Of a DNA stretch of 64,000 nucleotides, positions 62,092 through 64,000 are shown piece by piece. Source of the stretch: Ecdyonurus torrentis (Eukaryota; Arthropoda; Insecta; Ephemeroptera; Heptageniidae); assembly GCA_949318235.1 (NCBI GenBank), contig OX439127.1:4654436-4718435 (forward strand), given 5' to 3'. Numbering within the stretch: the first letter of the stretch is position 1; each line of letters opens with the position of its first letter. The notes beneath the pieces are model-generated. The model ran no database searches. It had not been told where the DNA came from and saw only the letters and a program-made list of their open reading frames with translations. A program made the translations under genes and the position numbers.

Positions 62092-62331
62092 TTATAAAAT
62101 TATATTGTTATAATAACAATTAGTTGTCTTTGATTTTTCATGATTTAATAATGTAAGACACATATTAAATTCAAAGAATTTTGGTAGAGCCATTTCAAAG
62201 GTTCTACAAAAATTAGACATTATTAAATATATCATTATCAGCATGAAATAACATAAAATAATTGTCAGCAAAACATTAGAACTTTTAAATGACAAAAGAT
62301 ATATTGCATAATTATTTTGCTCCAAATTCAA
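62092..62331. repeat. Satellite unit 17, truncated
   Basis: It stops inside the conserved block at TTTTGCTCCA and switches abruptly to unrelated sequence. The unit is well homogenised right up to the edge, unlike the left end. Confidence 0.9.
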
Positions 62332-62888
62332 ATATAATAAAAAAGAAGTAATTTAGGTAGTACTATAGAAACTTATCCTTTCTTGACATTAATTTTTACT
62401 ACACCACATGAATATAATTTATCATTAAAGATTAAAAATTAAGTTCTAAGATCATTTTTATGATTTTAAAATAGTTCCATTTCAGCATTTTTTTAAATAA
62501 GAATAAATTATAACATATTATATTCATTAGAATTTTTTTCAATTTTTTTCAATGTACATAAGACAGCAAAAGCATATTCAGATCAGTCAGTTCAATGATT
62601 TTTAAGTTGTTCAATGTAATAACTTATATATAAAAATAACATATTCTATAATGTGTAAAATATGTTATTTTTAAATCCCAAAACTGATCTTAAAATAGAA
62701 ATTATTTCAGTATAAAAATGTAGCGATTAAAGTTTATTTTGTTACTAATTCTAATAGTTTTATGTTAATTATTAAGAACTTTTTTATGTTCTTCTTATTT
62801 ATTTGTTATAATATACATATCAATAAAAATTGTACTTTAACTTACTGTATGATGTTGTGAAAACAAACAGTAGAAGTAAGATATTTAA
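62332..62888. other. AT-rich spacer with a hairpin
   Basis: AAAAATAACATATTCTATA and its complement around 62,632-62,673 form a hairpin. Nothing else is seen. Confidence 0.5.
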
Positions 62889-63236
62889 AGCGTTAGACCA
62901 AATAAAACAACATGTGCTTTTAATAAATAACACAAAATGGGATCTTTAAAACTGACAACATTATTTACCAGAATGTTAATGTAGCCCCACGAGAGAGCGT
63001 GAAAAAACTTTAAAGTATGCAATTTGCATAAAAATTCATAATTATGACGTCAGAAACATGCAAAAATTAGTATGCAAATGTTATGTAGGTTGCATAAATC
63101 AAATTTTCTGATCACTGCTACGGGGCTACTTTTTGGTTTTGACTTTTGAGACAAAGTAAAGTTATTTTTGTGAATCCCATCAAGTGTTTTGTGATATAAA
63201 GGCTTATCTTTTTCTATGGTCTATTCCTTTAAACAT
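62889..63236 (-). mobile_element. Dispersed repeat family A, copy 3 (minus)
   Basis: The ends AAAGCGTTAGACCA and TGGTCTATTCCTTT are inverted repeats. Internal landmarks match the other copies in reverse orientation. TTTAAA lies at both ends. Confidence 0.75.
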
Positions 63237-63419
63237 AATGAAATTTAAAGACTGAGTGACCTACTCAACACACAAATTTCGTCAAATTAAATATTTATAG
63301 TGCCTTGCCAAACTTCTCTTATAGAGTTTTTACATTCATGTTAAAGTTAACACCACATTGGAGCACTCAATAACATGGGCCAAAATGGAAAGCAACACAT
63401 TTTGACAGTTAAAGAATAC

Positions 63420-63625
63420 TAAGCAATATTTTTGAGAGCACTGATGTTGTTAATAGCTTGAATGAAGTGCGTGAAAATATAATAACAACCAAAAAACTGA
63501 TTTCAGAAAGAAATTATTTAAATAGAAAGTGTGTCCTATGCTAAACAATGTAATTGTCTACTCCAATATGGCGTCCCCTCCAAGCGCATTAAATATGACG
63601 TCAGGCCATACATTTACAGCCGTTT
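63420..63625 (+). repeat. Dispersed repeat family B, copy 4
   Basis: GAGAGCACTGATGTTGTTAA, GTGTCCTATGCTAAACAATG and AAGCGCATTAAATATGACGT occur in the family order. Confidence 0.7.
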
Positions 63626-64000
63626 TTCATTGCAATTTTATTCAAGACAAATTTGAAAAAAAATCAATATTTTCGTGTTATTGGTATATTTTCTTAGACA
63701 AGAAATAAGTGAAAACTATATGCATTAGCCTTATTATAAAGTCAAATATAATATATGTGACATGGAAGAATAGCGTAGAGATGCAAGTATATTTTTACTA
63801 CAACAGATCACTGTGTGCATGAAATTTTGAACTTACATAGTTCCACCTAGGTTTATCAAACTTATTATTGAGAGAATTTCCTATTTTTTAATACATTATA
63901 TAGAGATAAATACGCTTATGTGCAAGTGTATTACTAATAACTATATTATAACCACTATAACCATTTGTTATAACCAGACGTGTGTTAAGACAGTACATTT
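63626..64000. other. AT-rich end of window
   Basis: No feature seen. Confidence 0.5.

Larger units (their letters stand above)
36960..62331. repeat. Satellite array with 1,243-bp monomer
   Basis: The array spans 25.4 kb. Seventeen copies of a conserved block (the minus-strand 89-codon frame and flanks) begin at 38,473, 39,380, 40,622, 43,226, 44,469, 45,711, 46,952, 48,194, 50,794, 52,037, 53,274, 55,876, 57,120, 58,364, 59,607, 60,851 and 62,092. Most spacings are 1,237-1,244 bp; three are 2,600-2,604 and one is 907. Each monomer carries CATTACGTAATG, a T-rich tract ending in CAG, the palindrome GCATAATTATTATGC, and a degenerate ~134-bp internal duplication. Units are 90-99% identical by eye. 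Confidence 0.97.

Noticed and set aside
36960..62331. CRISPR array or coding tandem gene cluster
   Set aside because: Units are 1.2 kb without short repeat-spacer structure, and the genome is eukaryotic. No recognised protein family is encoded.

Overview
The window is AT-rich eukaryotic nuclear DNA, most likely from an invertebrate animal. The evidence is tRNA-derived SINEs, a fragment resembling a non-LTR retrotransposon, many MITE and foldback elements, abundant microsatellites, splice-site-like signals and a long satellite array. There are no bacterial operons, rRNA genes or functional tRNA genes, and no long conserved protein-coding gene. The species cannot be determined from the sequence. 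Most open frames are shadows of repeats or of inverted-repeat arms.

Layout. 1-2.9 kb: the tail of a foldback element, two tRNA-headed SINEs, a LINE 3' fragment and two MITEs. 2.9-8.9 kb: a candidate 6-kb foldback element holding inverted 168-bp arrays and a 20-bp minisatellite. 9-11.4 kb: small MITEs, one with TA target duplications. 11.4-13.4 kb: a 1.5-kb foldback followed by the same tail seen at position 1. 13.4-14.4 kb: two more SINE pieces. 14.8-16.1 kb: a second large palindrome with a GC-rich centre. 16.7-16.9 kb: a 42-bp perfect palindrome. 18.05-21.1 kb: an element with CACTG termini and subterminal repeats that encloses several exon-like islands on the minus strand. 21.3-25.4 kb: dispersed repeats and a 200-N assembly gap. 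25.7-36.9 kb: mostly very AT-rich DNA with a palindrome at 29.3-30.0 kb and a (TA)n tract. 36.9-62.3 kb: a satellite array with a 1,243-bp monomer and several higher orders of structure. 62.3-64.0 kb: AT-rich DNA with two dispersed repeats.

How the parts relate. The region is a nest of mobile elements that inserted into one another. One MITE sits in the promoter box of a SINE and duplicated it. One SINE ends with the same 3' sequence as the neighbouring LINE fragment, suggesting it borrows that LINE's machinery. The satellite appears to have grown by unequal exchange: units fall into subtypes, a two-unit block is duplicated, and three units carry the same 1.75-kb extra module. The only candidate host-like or captured gene is the exon-like series at 18.7-20.9 kb; it remains tentative because no continuous reading frame across all islands could be assembled.
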